From the IMG/VR virus record IMGVR_UViG_3300037502_002031, positions 1 to 48,940 of that record: a DNA stretch of 48,940 nt; one strand, 5' to 3'. Under the pieces are notes generated by a model. It made no database searches and was not told where the DNA came from. It saw nothing but the letters and a program-made list of their open reading frames with translations. The DNA is from a virus. This document shows, one piece after another, positions 14,070 to 21,535 of this stretch (positions are counted from its first letter, which is position 1; every line of letters begins with the position of its first letter). The position numbers and the translations under genes were made by a program.

Positions 14070-14134
14070 GAAGTACATCCAATGCTTCGGGTTGGATTCG
14101 CAAACATTTTTCGCTTACTTAAAGGAGAAATCAT

Positions 14135-14584
14135 ATGACAGAGTACAACAGTTTATCGGTTTGTCGTGGCGATCTTTTCAATTCGCTTACAAGGTACGGT
14201 CTCGGTTGGGATCAATTCTTTAAGACACTTGATCCACTTCTTGACAACATCGCGGCGAGTTCCTCAAACTACCCGCCATACAACATCGTTGAAAACGGGG
14301 ACATCTATCAGATAGAGATGGCTGTCGCCGGTTTCAAGGAATCGGATTTGACCATTGAATTCAAGCAAAATCGCTTGACTGTATCGGGCGCAAAGCAGTC
14401 CAAGGAAGACAAGACCTATCGTTACCAAGGACTTGCCTCGCGCTCGTTCCTCCGTTCCTTCCTTCTTCCTGAACACACCGTGGTGAAGGGAGCATTGCTG
14501 AAGGACGGTATACTCACGATTGACTTGCAATATGTGCTGCCTGAAGAACTGAAACCAAGGCAGATTCCGATCAAGACTGCATGA
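14135..14584 (+). CDS. Small heat-shock protein, Hsp20/alpha-crystallin family
   Basis: 149 aa IbpA-like chaperone. The alpha-crystallin domain runs from about residue 45: PPYNIVENGDIYQIEMAVAGF, the LTVSGAK strand, the loop and the terminal GILTIDLQYVLPE strand that carries the family's G-I/L-L motif. The IPI tail matches the I-x-I oligomerisation motif. Hsp20 genes are a common feature of T4-like cyanophages and may act in head or tail assembly. AAAGGAG site and late box upstream; terminator just downstream. Confidence 0.93.
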   Translation: MTEYNSLSVCRGDLFNSLTRYGLGWDQFFKTLDPLLDNIAASSSNYPPYNIVENGDIYQIEMAVAGFKESDLTIEFKQNRLTVSGAKQSKEDKTYRYQGLASRSFLRSFLLPEHTVVKGALLKDGILTIDLQYVLPEELKPRQIPIKTA

Positions 14585-14588
14585 AAGA

Positions 14589-14613
14589 AACCCCCGTCCG
14601 AAGCGGGGGTTAT
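14589..14613. terminator. Bidirectional terminator between Hsp20 and 14610-14798
   Basis: ACCCCCG-TCCGAAG-CGGGGGT hairpin with A-rich left flank and TTATTTCTT right flank; serves both converging genes. Confidence 0.85.
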
Positions 14614-14798
14614 TTCTTGATTCCATACAGGGCTATTGCAAACTTGTCAGGAAAAGTCTGAATCTTCATCGTGACTTCTTCCCATCCCTCGTCCTTTGCC
14701 TTGTTTGCTTCCTTCAGCATCAAGGTCGCGGCGAGAGCCGCGCTGATGTCTTCCTCAATCTTGAATGACACGGAACGAATGTGATGCTTTTTCTGCAT
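14610..14798 (-). CDS. Hypothetical protein, 62 aa
   Basis: Not recognised. Basic N-terminus, amphipathic helix (EDISAALAATLMLKEANKAK), then beta-like VTMKIQTF and FAIALYGIKK. No clear ribosome site; probably coupled to the gene ending 8 bp upstream. Confidence 0.65.
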   Translation of the reverse strand: MQKKHHIRSVSFKIEEDISAALAATLMLKEANKAKDEGWEEVTMKIQTFPDKFAIALYGIKK

Positions 14799-14806
14799 CA
14801 GACTGT

Positions 14807-15046
14807 TTATGATTTTTCCGATTTAGCCTTTGCGAGGAAAGCGGCTTTCTCTTCCTCGGTGAAGCAAGTGCAGCAATCCCATTCGGGATCTTCCGCAGGA
14901 CCAACTAGGAGTCCATCAAACTCATTGCAGAAGTGCCAACCCTTCTCCCGCTCTTCGGGAGTCAGTTGCTTGGACTCATCATCCATGAGTTCCCTCCAAC
15001 GGCTCAACATCATTCCGTTGCCGACATCGGGGTCTTGTTCACTCAT
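14807..15046 (-). CDS. Hypothetical protein, 79 aa, with CxC motif
   Basis: Not recognised. Contains WDCCTCF near residue 59, a possible metal site, and an acidic Ser/Pro-rich N-terminus. The ATG at 15046 is chosen because it overlaps the stop of the previous gene (ATGAGTGA) behind AAAGGCAAGG; longer in-frame starts read through that gene. Confidence 0.7.
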   Translation of the reverse strand: MSEQDPDVGNGMMLSRWRELMDDESKQLTPEEREKGWHFCNEFDGLLVGPAEDPEWDCCTCFTEEEKAAFLAKAKSEKS

Positions 15047-15239
15047 CCTTGCCTTTCCCCCATCCAGAACCATGCTGATATGCGGTGATGATGGAATCTT
15101 TTGCATCCGTTGCCGTCTGACATTGGACACGCAAAACACGAATCTCCTCGGCTGCATCACGGCAGACATCGGAAACCTCTCGGTTTGCATCTCGCCACTT
15201 GAGAGCCATCTCCCTCAAACGATGTTCAATGTCTTCCAT
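15039..15239 (-). CDS. Hypothetical protein, 66 aa, helical
   Basis: Mostly one charged helix (HRLREMALKWRDANREV ... AAEEIRVLRVQCQ), reminiscent of the small helical proteins encoded at 47.4-48.5 kb. Starts 2 bp after the preceding gene ends; overlaps the next by 8 bp. Confidence 0.65.
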   Translation of the reverse strand: MEDIEHRLREMALKWRDANREVSDVCRDAAEEIRVLRVQCQTATDAKDSIITAYQHGSGWGKGKDE

Positions 15240-15241
15240 GT

Positions 15242-15682
15242 TCAAATCTTTCGACTGCGGAAGCGTGTAAGGATTGCGGAAGCAAGAAGCACAACTGCGC
15301 TGCCAGGCGCGGGAAGGCAAGGATCATCTCCTGCCACTCCACCGACTGTTGGCGTAAAAGGCATTGCCACGCTCTGAATGTAATCAAACTGAATCGGAAT
15401 GGAGAACTGCTGATCAACGAATGTGTAGGTCTTTGTCAGATGTCCGTTGAGGAACACGCGGTGAATCCAGAATCCATCTGAGAATCCCATGAAGAGAGTC
15501 TCGGGAATGTTCACGCTTTCCGTTGGCTGCACAAGTGCGACCCCCGTAGGTGTCGGTGCGGTGTATGCGAGTTCCCACTTCAGCGGTGAAGTGAAGGAAT
15601 GATTCTGATATACCCCGTTCTGTGCTGTTGTGTTGTAAAAGAAATTGCCCGTGCCGTAAAATGTAGTTTGCGCGATACTCAT
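15242..15682 (-). CDS. Secreted/structural-like protein with PEP-CTERM-like C-terminus
   Basis: 146 aa, beta-rich and Thr/Pro/aromatic-rich, without an obvious signal peptide. The last 25 residues are DPCLPAPGSAVVLLASAI followed by LTRFRSRK: a Pro-x-Pro motif, a hydrophobic helix and a basic tail, the three-part layout of PEP-CTERM sorting signals. Alternatively this is a simple tail-anchor. The ATG at 15682 follows GGGGGTTACACA. Function unknown. Confidence 0.65.
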   Translation of the reverse strand: MSIAQTTFYGTGNFFYNTTAQNGVYQNHSFTSPLKWELAYTAPTPTGVALVQPTESVNIPETLFMGFSDGFWIHRVFLNGHLTKTYTFVDQQFSIPIQFDYIQSVAMPFTPTVGGVAGDDPCLPAPGSAVVLLASAILTRFRSRKI

Positions 15683-15698
15683 TGTGTAACCCCCATTG

Positions 15699-15727
15699 TG
15701 TAGAAACTTGGAAACCCCCCTCGTCAA
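15699..15727 (-). promoter_or_regulatory. Sigma70-like promoter before 15242-15682
   Basis: -35 TTGACG (15727-15722), 17 bp, weak -10 TCTACA (15704-15699), 17 bp before the ATG. The -35 lies in a long inverted repeat (CCCCTCGTCAA ... TTGACGAGAGGGG, 15717-15763). Confidence 0.45.
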
Positions 15728-15763
15728 CACTTCGTGGGCATGGTGACCCTTTGACGAGAGGGG
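15717..15763. terminator. Long inverted repeat, probable terminator of 15773-16270
   Basis: CCCCTCGTCAA pairs with TTGACGAGAGGGG (one bulged base) around a 24-nt loop; it follows the stop of the minus-strand gene and overlaps the -35 of the next. Confidence 0.5.
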
Positions 15764-15772
15764 TGTTCCGAA

Positions 15773-16270
15773 CTATTTATGCTCTTCGCTCTCCGAATCG
15801 GCAAGTCTCTTCAGAGCCGTGCCGTAACGACCATTGATGTTTTTCAGCGATTCCTTGATTTCCGGATCAACATCAATCAACTCATATCCCTTCGTCATGC
15901 GGCAGTCGCCACACACGGTGCGATAGTAATGTCCATGCCTTGACATTGCGCCGCCAAGACCGCAGAACTCACAGATATGCTTTGAGTCCTTTTCGGTCTG
16001 CATGATCTTGTCGTAGATGAAGTCATCTGCTCCGTTCACATAGACGCGAAGCCCGCCGAACTTCTCCTTGATTTGCTCAACCACGAAGTTCTTCCTGACC
16101 TTGGAATTCTTGGGTAGCGTGACAAGATGCGACTCAATCGAATCAAGCATTCGCTCAATCAGCGTCAGCCATCCACCGTTGCATTCGATGTTGCTGTATA
16201 GCCACTCGGGACTGTTCTTGAAAGACAGCGGGTAGTTGTCCACCAACTTGGTGTTCCAATTGGTCTTCAT
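15773..16270 (-). CDS. Zinc-ribbon-like hypothetical protein, 165 aa
   Basis: Function not known. An N-terminal helical domain with KFGGLRVYVNG, then CEFCGLGG ... CGDCRM, two CxxC pairs forming a probable zinc site. The ATG at 16270 (MKTNWNTK) lies 9 bp past a -10 element, so it is probably leaderless. ATAAATA at the gene's 3' end (15774-15780) may be a late promoter for the next gene. Confidence 0.8.
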   Translation of the reverse strand: MKTNWNTKLVDNYPLSFKNSPEWLYSNIECNGGWLTLIERMLDSIESHLVTLPKNSKVRKNFVVEQIKEKFGGLRVYVNGADDFIYDKIMQTEKDSKHICEFCGLGGAMSRHGHYYRTVCGDCRMTKGYELIDVDPEIKESLKNINGRYGTALKRLADSESEEHK

Positions 16271-16279
16271 GTTGGATAA

Positions 16280-16307
16280 GAATAACACGGGCTTGCGCCC
16301 GTGTCAA
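16280..16307 (-). promoter_or_regulatory. Sigma70-like promoter fused with a terminator hairpin
   Basis: -35 TTGACA (16307-16302), 16 bp, -10 TTATTC (16285-16280). The spacer is the perfect 8-bp hairpin ACACGGGC-GCAA-GCCCGTGT (16285-16304), whose T-rich tail is the -10 itself, so the same bases could terminate the upstream minus-strand gene. Confidence 0.65.
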
Positions 16308-16342
16308 TGCCAATTTTCGTTGTTTTGATTTTAACTTTTCTT

Positions 16343-16594
16343 TCAGGAAAGTTTAGACAATATGGTAATTGCCTGGTTGGCATATTCCTCTACTGCGTCC
16401 ATGTTTCCGCGCTTTGCCGCAATGCGAATGCTCTTGATGTCATTTTCAGCCAAACCGCAAATGCGCTCAATCTGCGCCGCGCTCATTGCCTCGTTCATTG
16501 GTTCGGCGGTCTTTCCTTCCATGATGCTTCTTGCTGCATCGGTCAGGGGCGCAGTCATGTCATCTCTGAATGGATTTTTCTTGGGTAGTTCCAT
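16343..16594 (-). CDS. Hypothetical protein, 83 aa
   Basis: Not recognised. Helical C-terminal half (MSAAQIERICGLAENDIKSIRIAAKRGNMD split over two helices). The ATG at 16594 has AGAGGACA ahead and a CTAAATA late box 18 bp upstream. Confidence 0.75.
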   Translation of the reverse strand: MELPKKNPFRDDMTAPLTDAARSIMEGKTAEPMNEAMSAAQIERICGLAENDIKSIRIAAKRGNMDAVEEYANQAITILSKLS

Positions 16595-16610
16595 GTCTTG
16601 TCCTCTTGGA

Positions 16611-17102
16611 TTATTTAGGAATCGGGTTGTATGTTCTTTCAAATTCAGCCTTGGCGATTCTGTAAAAACCGCTGCCGTCCTTTTCACGAACCACATAGTC
16701 GCCCTTCTTGAGAATCATGTCCTCTCCCCAAGGGGCGCGGAAAGTGACGGCGGCTGCGCCCTCGTACCTAGCCACCATGCGATCTCCCTGCTCGGGATGC
16801 ACCTTGCCTCCGATCTTTCCCTCGTACAACTTCGGGAACTTCTCGGCTCGGATCACATACTTCTCGCCGCTCACGCCGCACATGATGATGTCGCCTTGGT
16901 TGGCGGTGTTGCGTGTCTCCTTGCCATCGGGAAGGACGGTGATCACGGTGATGCCATTCGTTGGATTCACGCCGTATGACAACTTCGGCATACGGGTCAT
17001 CATGCCTTCCTCAAGGTCAAAGAAGGAATACATCAACTTCCTCTTCTTGACGGGGCGATAGTCCAACGATGACAACATGCTGTGTGTGGTGAATGGCTGC
17101 AT
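16611..17102 (-). CDS. PGDYG-like repeat protein, 163 aa
   Basis: Two related beta units: residues about 65-95 (NQGDIIMCGVSGEKYVIRAEKF) and about 128-158 (KKGDYVVREKDGSGFYRIAKAEF), each ending in a short Phe-containing helix. This resembles the PGDYG family of small domains of unknown function. Follows the nuclease gene with a 2-bp gap, so the two are probably co-translated. Confidence 0.7.
   Translation of the reverse strand: MQPFTTHSMLSSLDYRPVKKRKLMYSFFDLEEGMMTRMPKLSYGVNPTNGITVITVLPDGKETRNTANQGDIIMCGVSGEKYVIRAEKFPKLYEGKIGGKVHPEQGDRMVARYEGAAAVTFRAPWGEDMILKKGDYVVREKDGSGFYRIAKAEFERTYNPIPK
16612..16618 (-). promoter_or_regulatory. T4-type late promoter box before 16343-16594
   Basis: CTAAATAATCC on the minus strand, about 18 bp before the ATG. 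Confidence 0.6.
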
Positions 17103-17104
17103 GG

Positions 17105-17494
17105 TCAGGGTCTTGCTCTCAGTTCCTTAAGGACATTCAAGTCCTTGTGCTTGGTTCCGCCATCATATCCCCAAGCGTAGCCTTTTGCAACCATTATTTC
17201 GTTGAGGCAAGCACCGTCCTCCGCGTAGAGATTTGCAAGGATTCTGCCGTATTTGTCATCCTTGGATGTCACCGCCCTGATTTTCTTGTGCGAGGCAATC
17301 CAATCCGCAACGAAAGCCTTGGCTTCCATGCCCATTCGCTTTTCCTCATCATTGGTGGTATGCGTTTCCGGAGTGTCGATGCCGTCCAACCGAATGCGCT
17401 GCTTGCTAAACATGCTGAACCCAAGGTCAAATACAACATCGACCGTATCTCCATCGACAACCTTGATGACTTCCTTGATCTGATATTCATACAT
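17105..17494 (-). CDS. Staphylococcal-nuclease-like (SNase/TNase) protein
   Basis: 129 aa Ca-dependent nuclease-fold protein. Matches the SNase pattern: VVDGDTVDVVFDLGF (Ca-binding Asp), RIRLDGIDTPE (catalytic Arg and Glu), GMEAKAFV, KYGRILANLY (second catalytic Arg) and NEIMVAKGYAWG. No signal peptide, so it acts in the cytoplasm or virion rather than outside. Possible host-DNA degradation or head function (inference). Confidence 0.9.
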   Translation of the reverse strand: MYEYQIKEVIKVVDGDTVDVVFDLGFSMFSKQRIRLDGIDTPETHTTNDEEKRMGMEAKAFVADWIASHKKIRAVTSKDDKYGRILANLYAEDGACLNEIMVAKGYAWGYDGGTKHKDLNVLKELRARP

Positions 17495-17517
17495 CGTGCT
17501 TACCTTTCATCGGCGGT

Positions 17518-17811
17518 TCATTTCTTCCGCCACTTGTTGTTGTTCCTCGAACGATTCTCGTAACGGGTGATCAGTCGAATGTTGCCCTTCTTGTTGTTGA
17601 GGGCGTTGCCGTCCTTGTGGTCGATCTCCTTGCCATCGTTCGACTTGCCCTCACGACCCAACTGCCGCAGAATGCGCTTCCTCGCGGTCTTCTTCTTCAT
17701 GGCAAGACGCTGCTTGGGAGTGGGATTGTCGCCGCCGTACATCTTGCGGTACTCAGCCTTGTAGTCACGCTCTTCCTTTAGTTCGGAATAAAGTTGCGAG
17801 AATGTTTTCAT
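17518..17811 (-). CDS. HNH-like basic protein with capsid-targeting-like N-terminus
   Basis: 97 aa, strongly basic. The N-terminus MKTFSQLYSELKEE resembles T4 capsid-targeting peptides. DYKAEYRKMYGG is followed by a basic helix and EIDHKDGNALNNKKGN, an HNH-type His-Asn-Asn pattern, then RLITRYENRSRNN. Comparable small proteins are common in T4-like cyanophages. Likely a packaged nucleic-acid-binding protein or nuclease. Its ATG overlaps the stop of the ADP-ribosyltransferase by 4 bp. Confidence 0.8.
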   Translation of the reverse strand: MKTFSQLYSELKEERDYKAEYRKMYGGDNPTPKQRLAMKKKTARKRILRQLGREGKSNDGKEIDHKDGNALNNKKGNIRLITRYENRSRNNNKWRKK

Positions 17812-18884
17812 TCGAAATCCTTTACCAATTTCTTGAATTCCTTGGTCTTGGCGAATGCGTCCGCACCCTTCACGCCGATCATGGTGGCTGCACGGTTGTA
17901 CACATACTCCCTTGACCGCTTGCCGAATTGCTTGCTTGATGAGTTGGTAACGATGCCGTCCACGATGCTGTCTGCATTCACATATACCGCGACAGGAAGC
18001 GGGGCATTGCCGACTCGGATGACCTCACGCTCTTTCTTCACGCCCTTTCCATAGATCGATATCTGCTTGACCACATCAGGACTCAAGAGCGTATCGGTTC
18101 TCTTCAGGTTGACTTCGAAGATAACGCCGATTGGATTTTCCAATCCCGACATATTGCTTGTTGCGAACTCCTCTGCGGTGCGCCATTCGTCAGACCATGA
18201 CTGTGCATCGTAGCGGCTCTTGTATGTTCCCTTTGCAATAAGCCATTCGATGTTCCCGATCTTCTTCGTTTCTCCCGTAAAGTCGTACTTGGATACGATT
18301 TTCGTGCTTCGCATCACGCCACGATATGCCTTGCCGCTCCACGATGCCCACGGCGCACGGTTCTTGCATGACATGAGTTCGTGGAACACCTTGATCATTC
18401 TCGCCTTGCGACCGCCCTGCGCTTCGAACCAATCGAAGAACGCTTCCTTGACCTTTTCCAACTCATCGATCCACTTTGCGGAGGCATCGGGGACATCGCC
18501 CTTGATCAGGTCTACGAACTTGCTTGGCTTCGGATTGGCAAGAAGATCGCAGATCGTGTAGGGGTTGGCGAGTATCTTCTTTTCCTCTGCATCCATCTTG
18601 CGGTAGAGCGCATCATTATACAATTCCCGCTTGATCATGCCATTCACGCCCTTGAGATCATCAAGGATTTTCTTCCAATCAGACTTGGTATTGCCCTGCA
18701 TGATGAGATAGTCGGCAATGATCAGTCTTTGCAGAATCTCCTTCAGGTTCTTGACCGTCTGATTGACAAGACCTGGCTTCTTGATTGCCTTCTTCAGGGC
18801 TGCAATGCCGTTCTTGCGAAGCCTCTCCGCTTCAAGGGCTTCGGGCTTCGATGCTTCGGAGATGTATTTCTTGAAATCCTTCAT
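17808..18884 (-). CDS. Capsid-targeted ADP-ribosyltransferase (Alt-like R-S-ExE type)
   Basis: 358 aa. Starts MKDFKKYISE-A, a good capsid-targeting peptide with I-x-E cleavage site. Residues about 15-165 are helical. The C-terminal half has the arginine-specific ART signature: Arg188 in KAYRGV, the S-x-S motif at 229-231 (AQSWS) and the biglutamate E285-R-E287 in KKEREVIRV. In T4, Alt carries this chemistry, is packaged and injected, and ADP-ribosylates host RNA polymerase. By analogy this would modify host proteins or RNA at infection onset. Sits in a row of five capsid-targeted genes. Confidence 0.85.
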   Translation of the reverse strand: MKDFKKYISEASKPEALEAERLRKNGIAALKKAIKKPGLVNQTVKNLKEILQRLIIADYLIMQGNTKSDWKKILDDLKGVNGMIKRELYNDALYRKMDAEEKKILANPYTICDLLANPKPSKFVDLIKGDVPDASAKWIDELEKVKEAFFDWFEAQGGRKARMIKVFHELMSCKNRAPWASWSGKAYRGVMRSTKIVSKYDFTGETKKIGNIEWLIAKGTYKSRYDAQSWSDEWRTAEEFATSNMSGLENPIGVIFEVNLKRTDTLLSPDVVKQISIYGKGVKKEREVIRVGNAPLPVAVYVNADSIVDGIVTNSSSKQFGKRSREYVYNRAATMIGVKGADAFAKTKEFKKLVKDFE

Positions 18885-18885
18885 C

Positions 18886-19629
18886 TCACGACCTCATGTA
18901 CGCATCGCGCTTTGCCTTGGTGTCAAGGAGGCTCATCTTGGGATACCCCATCTTGCTTGAAGATGTGTATTCGCTGACATCGATCCGTATCGTCTGCTCA
19001 TCGATGTTGTTCATTGCGGCGATTTGTTCGATCTCCCGTATCGCAGCCTTGATGCTCTTGCGGTCGGAACCCTCAAGAGTCCCGCCGAAGGACTTGATGT
19101 GGAACTCGCCGCCATAGACACGAAGCCATCCACGCTTGTAGGCAAGCATGGATATCGGGAGGCTTGAGTCTATCTCCTCTTTGTCGATCATGTTCAGAAT
19201 GATTTCGGCGTTCATCGGGGGCAGACCGCGCTCTGCCCTTGACTTGTTGTTCCACAGCCCACGACCGGCTTCCTCCTTCGCAGCCTTCAGCAATTCATCT
19301 TGCGAAATGCCGAACTTCTCGGGGTTATTCACGATCTTCGTGACATGGTATCCCTCATTGGATGTGCTGAAGGTGAACCATCCCTTGGTCGGATGCCACC
19401 ATCCAGGAACCATGTAGTCCTTCTGCATCCACGGAAACGGTTTCCTCGGAGCGAGAGCAGCCTTCTTTTTCTGCGCCGCAGCCAATGCGTCCGCAGCGGC
19501 TTTCGCCATCATGCTTCCGTACCTCGCCTTCTGCATCGCATCGAAGGCAACGGGATCGAACGGCTTTTTCCGCTTGGTCGCGGTCGCCGCCTCGGTCAAT
19601 TCAAGGATGAGTTGGGAGTATGTCTTCAT
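18886..19629 (-). CDS. Putative capsid-targeted protein of unknown function, 247 aa
   Basis: Begins MKTYSQLILELTE-AA, close to T4 internal-protein leaders. Ala/Lys-rich residues 30-65, then a domain containing GWWHPTKGWFTFS, YHVTKIVNNPEKFGI and a second part with KRGWLRVYGGEFHI; a layout I associate with conserved but uncharacterised T4-like phage proteins. It ends 2 bp before the ADP-ribosyltransferase start. Likely an internal head protein; no activity can be named. Confidence 0.8.
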   Translation of the reverse strand: MKTYSQLILELTEAATATKRKKPFDPVAFDAMQKARYGSMMAKAAADALAAAQKKKAALAPRKPFPWMQKDYMVPGWWHPTKGWFTFSTSNEGYHVTKIVNNPEKFGISQDELLKAAKEEAGRGLWNNKSRAERGLPPMNAEIILNMIDKEEIDSSLPISMLAYKRGWLRVYGGEFHIKSFGGTLEGSDRKSIKAAIREIEQIAAMNNIDEQTIRIDVSEYTSSSKMGYPKMSLLDTKAKRDAYMRS

Positions 19630-19648
19630 CTTCTCTTCCGCGATTTTT

Positions 19649-20338
19649 TCAACCGATCCTCATCGTCTTTTTCCAAAGGACTTTCTTCCCCGCAAGACGA
19701 TCCCATACATCCCGCATCAACTGACGGCGACCCATCTCAAGTTGGGGATTGCCCCAATTGCCGCGACTGGCTGTGGCAGTCCATGTGGATTGGAAATGGG
19801 TGATCTTTGCAAGAGGGCTGTCGCTGTCTGCAACGAACCCATGCCACTCATGGGACTGCCTCCATGCGCCGCCTTTTGAGGAATCTCCCACGGAACCCGT
19901 GTCGATGACGATGAAGTGAACATCCTTGCCCTTGATCACATCATCGTGCTTGGGATAGCGTTCACTCAACTTGACGGCATTGAGGAATGAGTCAACCGAC
20001 CGCATCCAACGCTCGTCAGAGGCGGATTCCTTCATCTGTTCCTGCTTCTTCTTGCGTCCTTGGCAATGCGCCCTCTGCGAGAAGCCCTTGGGATTGTCGC
20101 AGTCGATGGAACGCTCGTACTTCCTTGACCAATCCTCACCGATTCTGTACTTCTTGAGAATCGCATTCAACTTGGCACGGATCTCCTTCTGCCTCGGAGA
20201 GCCAGGAAACGCCTTCAATGCAGCGATCTGCAAGCGACCCGCCTCGCGGCGATCCTCGGGATTCATCATCGCCCAAGGATCCTGAAAATCCTTGAAACCG
20301 CCCTTTGCCTCGGTGATGTGAGTCAAGAAAGACTTCAT
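19649..20338 (-). CDS. Putative capsid-targeted protein with DNPKGFSQRAHCQGR motif
   Basis: 229 aa. Leader MKSFLTHITE-AK. Contains SIDCDNPKGFSQRAHCQGR (residues about 78-96), a Cys/His motif seen in many uncharacterised phage proteins, then a C-terminal domain with HFIVIDTGSVGDSS and a basic end. Upstream and downstream neighbours also carry the leader. Function unknown, expected in the virion. Confidence 0.8.
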   Translation of the reverse strand: MKSFLTHITEAKGGFKDFQDPWAMMNPEDRREAGRLQIAALKAFPGSPRQKEIRAKLNAILKKYRIGEDWSRKYERSIDCDNPKGFSQRAHCQGRKKKQEQMKESASDERWMRSVDSFLNAVKLSERYPKHDDVIKGKDVHFIVIDTGSVGDSSKGGAWRQSHEWHGFVADSDSPLAKITHFQSTWTATASRGNWGNPQLEMGRRQLMRDVWDRLAGKKVLWKKTMRIG

Positions 20339-20341
20339 GGA

Positions 20342-21067
20342 TCACTTCTTGTATTTCTTGAGTTCACGGATCACCATCGAAAGATCGTTCATGATCTCCG
20401 TGTTGCCATGCTTGGACGGACTCATCGATTTCCTGTGGATTGACTCAAGGTGGTACAGCAAGCCATCGAAGAAGTTCAGCATCTGTTCGTGACCCTGACG
20501 CAACGATCCTGCGATCTGGTGAAGAGCCGCCTGTTCGGGAGTGAACCCGCCGATGTTCTTCTTTCCCTTGAGGGTCTTGGCATATTCCACGATGTCCTTT
20601 GCAAGGTCATCCATGTCCGTGAAGTACTTCATGCCTAGGGCTTCCTCCGTCAGGGATTGACTTTCCTGACTTTCCTGACTTTCAAGATTCGCCTCTTCCG
20701 TCATCACGCTGCCATGCTTGTCCATCCACATGGCGATTGCCTTGAGCAACTGACGAGGAGCGAACCGTATCTCCTTGTCGCTGATGATGCGGGTCTCGGT
20801 TCCTGGCAATGCCGACATCTTCAGTTCCCACGGAGAGGTCGCTCCCTTGGTACGGTAGACCTTGTAGGGAGAATAGGTGGTCTTGGTGTTCTTCTTCGCG
20901 GGTTCTTCGATGTAGCCGACCTGACCCTTTCCCTGAATGCTGATCGTCCATCCCTTGATGCTTCCCTCGGTGAAGGGAGTGAAGCGATACTTGCCGATGG
21001 TTGTCTGCAAGGCTTCCTCAATGTGAATTTTTTGAATGCCGTCCCAATTGTCGTTGAATTTGTGCAT
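20342..21067 (-). CDS. Hypothetical protein, 241 aa, first gene of the capsid-targeted run
   Basis: Not recognised. N-terminal beta-rich domain with GWTISIQGKGQVGY; a low-complexity linker with three Glu-Ser-Gln repeats (about residue 130); a helical C-terminal domain (TPEQAALHQIAGSLRQGHEQM). The N-terminus MHKFNDNWDGIQKIHIEE is longer than a typical capsid-targeting leader but ends I-E-E. The start is set by GGAGGAGCGG and a CTAAATA late box. Confidence 0.75.
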   Translation of the reverse strand: MHKFNDNWDGIQKIHIEEALQTTIGKYRFTPFTEGSIKGWTISIQGKGQVGYIEEPAKKNTKTTYSPYKVYRTKGATSPWELKMSALPGTETRIISDKEIRFAPRQLLKAIAMWMDKHGSVMTEEANLESQESQESQSLTEEALGMKYFTDMDDLAKDIVEYAKTLKGKKNIGGFTPEQAALHQIAGSLRQGHEQMLNFFDGLLYHLESIHRKSMSPSKHGNTEIMNDLSMVIRELKKYKK

Positions 21068-21093
21068 GATAGCCGCTCCTCCGAAGGCTTGGA

Positions 21094-21100
21094 TATTTAG
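21094..21100 (-). promoter_or_regulatory. T4-type late promoter box of the capsid-targeted gene run
   Basis: CTAAATATCC on the minus strand about 27 bp before the ATG at 21067; likely drives the genes down to 17518. Confidence 0.7.
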
Positions 21101-21222
21101 GATTCCGAAAGTGCGACCTGTTTTCGGGGGGATGTACCAAAGGATTTTTTGCGATTTCGGGAAATCCGATTTCACAAGGTTTTCAAAGGTGGGGGGATGG
21201 GGGAGAGCCTATGGGGAAATCC

Positions 21223-21356
21223 GTAAGTGGATTGGGGCGGGATGGGGGAATCGTAAGTGTTTTGGGAAGGTGGTAAGTGTTTTGGGACACGAACCCCTCC
21301 GTGTGTGTTCTAGAAAACTTCTTACCCCTAGCCCCCCTGTTTCCCAATTCACTTAC
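21223..21356. repeat. Four 15-bp iterons, consensus GTAAGTGNNTTGGGA
   Basis: Direct copies at 21223-21237, 21253-21267 and 21273-21287 (the last two identical, 20 bp apart) and one inverted copy at 21342-21356. G-runs between copies (GGGGCGGGATGGGGG) could form a quadruplex. Confidence 0.8.
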
Positions 21357-21409
21357 GAAAATAAAGGGTGGGGGTCGCGTTTCCAAAAATTGAAATCACT
21401 CGTATATGC

Positions 21410-21535
21410 CTCACACACACTACTCTCTCTCTGTACTCTCTCTCTGTACACACTCGCATACACTCTGCTTCGCATGAGTCTGCGATCACACTACTCTCTC
21501 TCTTACTTGCTCTTACTTGCTCTTCATCTGTGTGA
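21410..21535. repeat. CT/CA-rich low-complexity tract
   Basis: Tandem units such as TACTCTCTCTCTG (twice in a row, recurring later) and TTACTTGCTC (twice); almost no purines on the plus strand in parts. Confidence 0.7.

Larger units (their letters stand above)
21068..21512. other. Non-coding region with iterons, G-rich and CT-rich tracts
   Basis: 445 bp with no credible gene. It holds the late box at 21094, four 15-bp iterons with G-rich spacers (21187-21356), and CT/CA-rich microsatellite sequence (21410-21512 and slightly beyond). Candidate origin or regulatory region. Confidence 0.6.
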
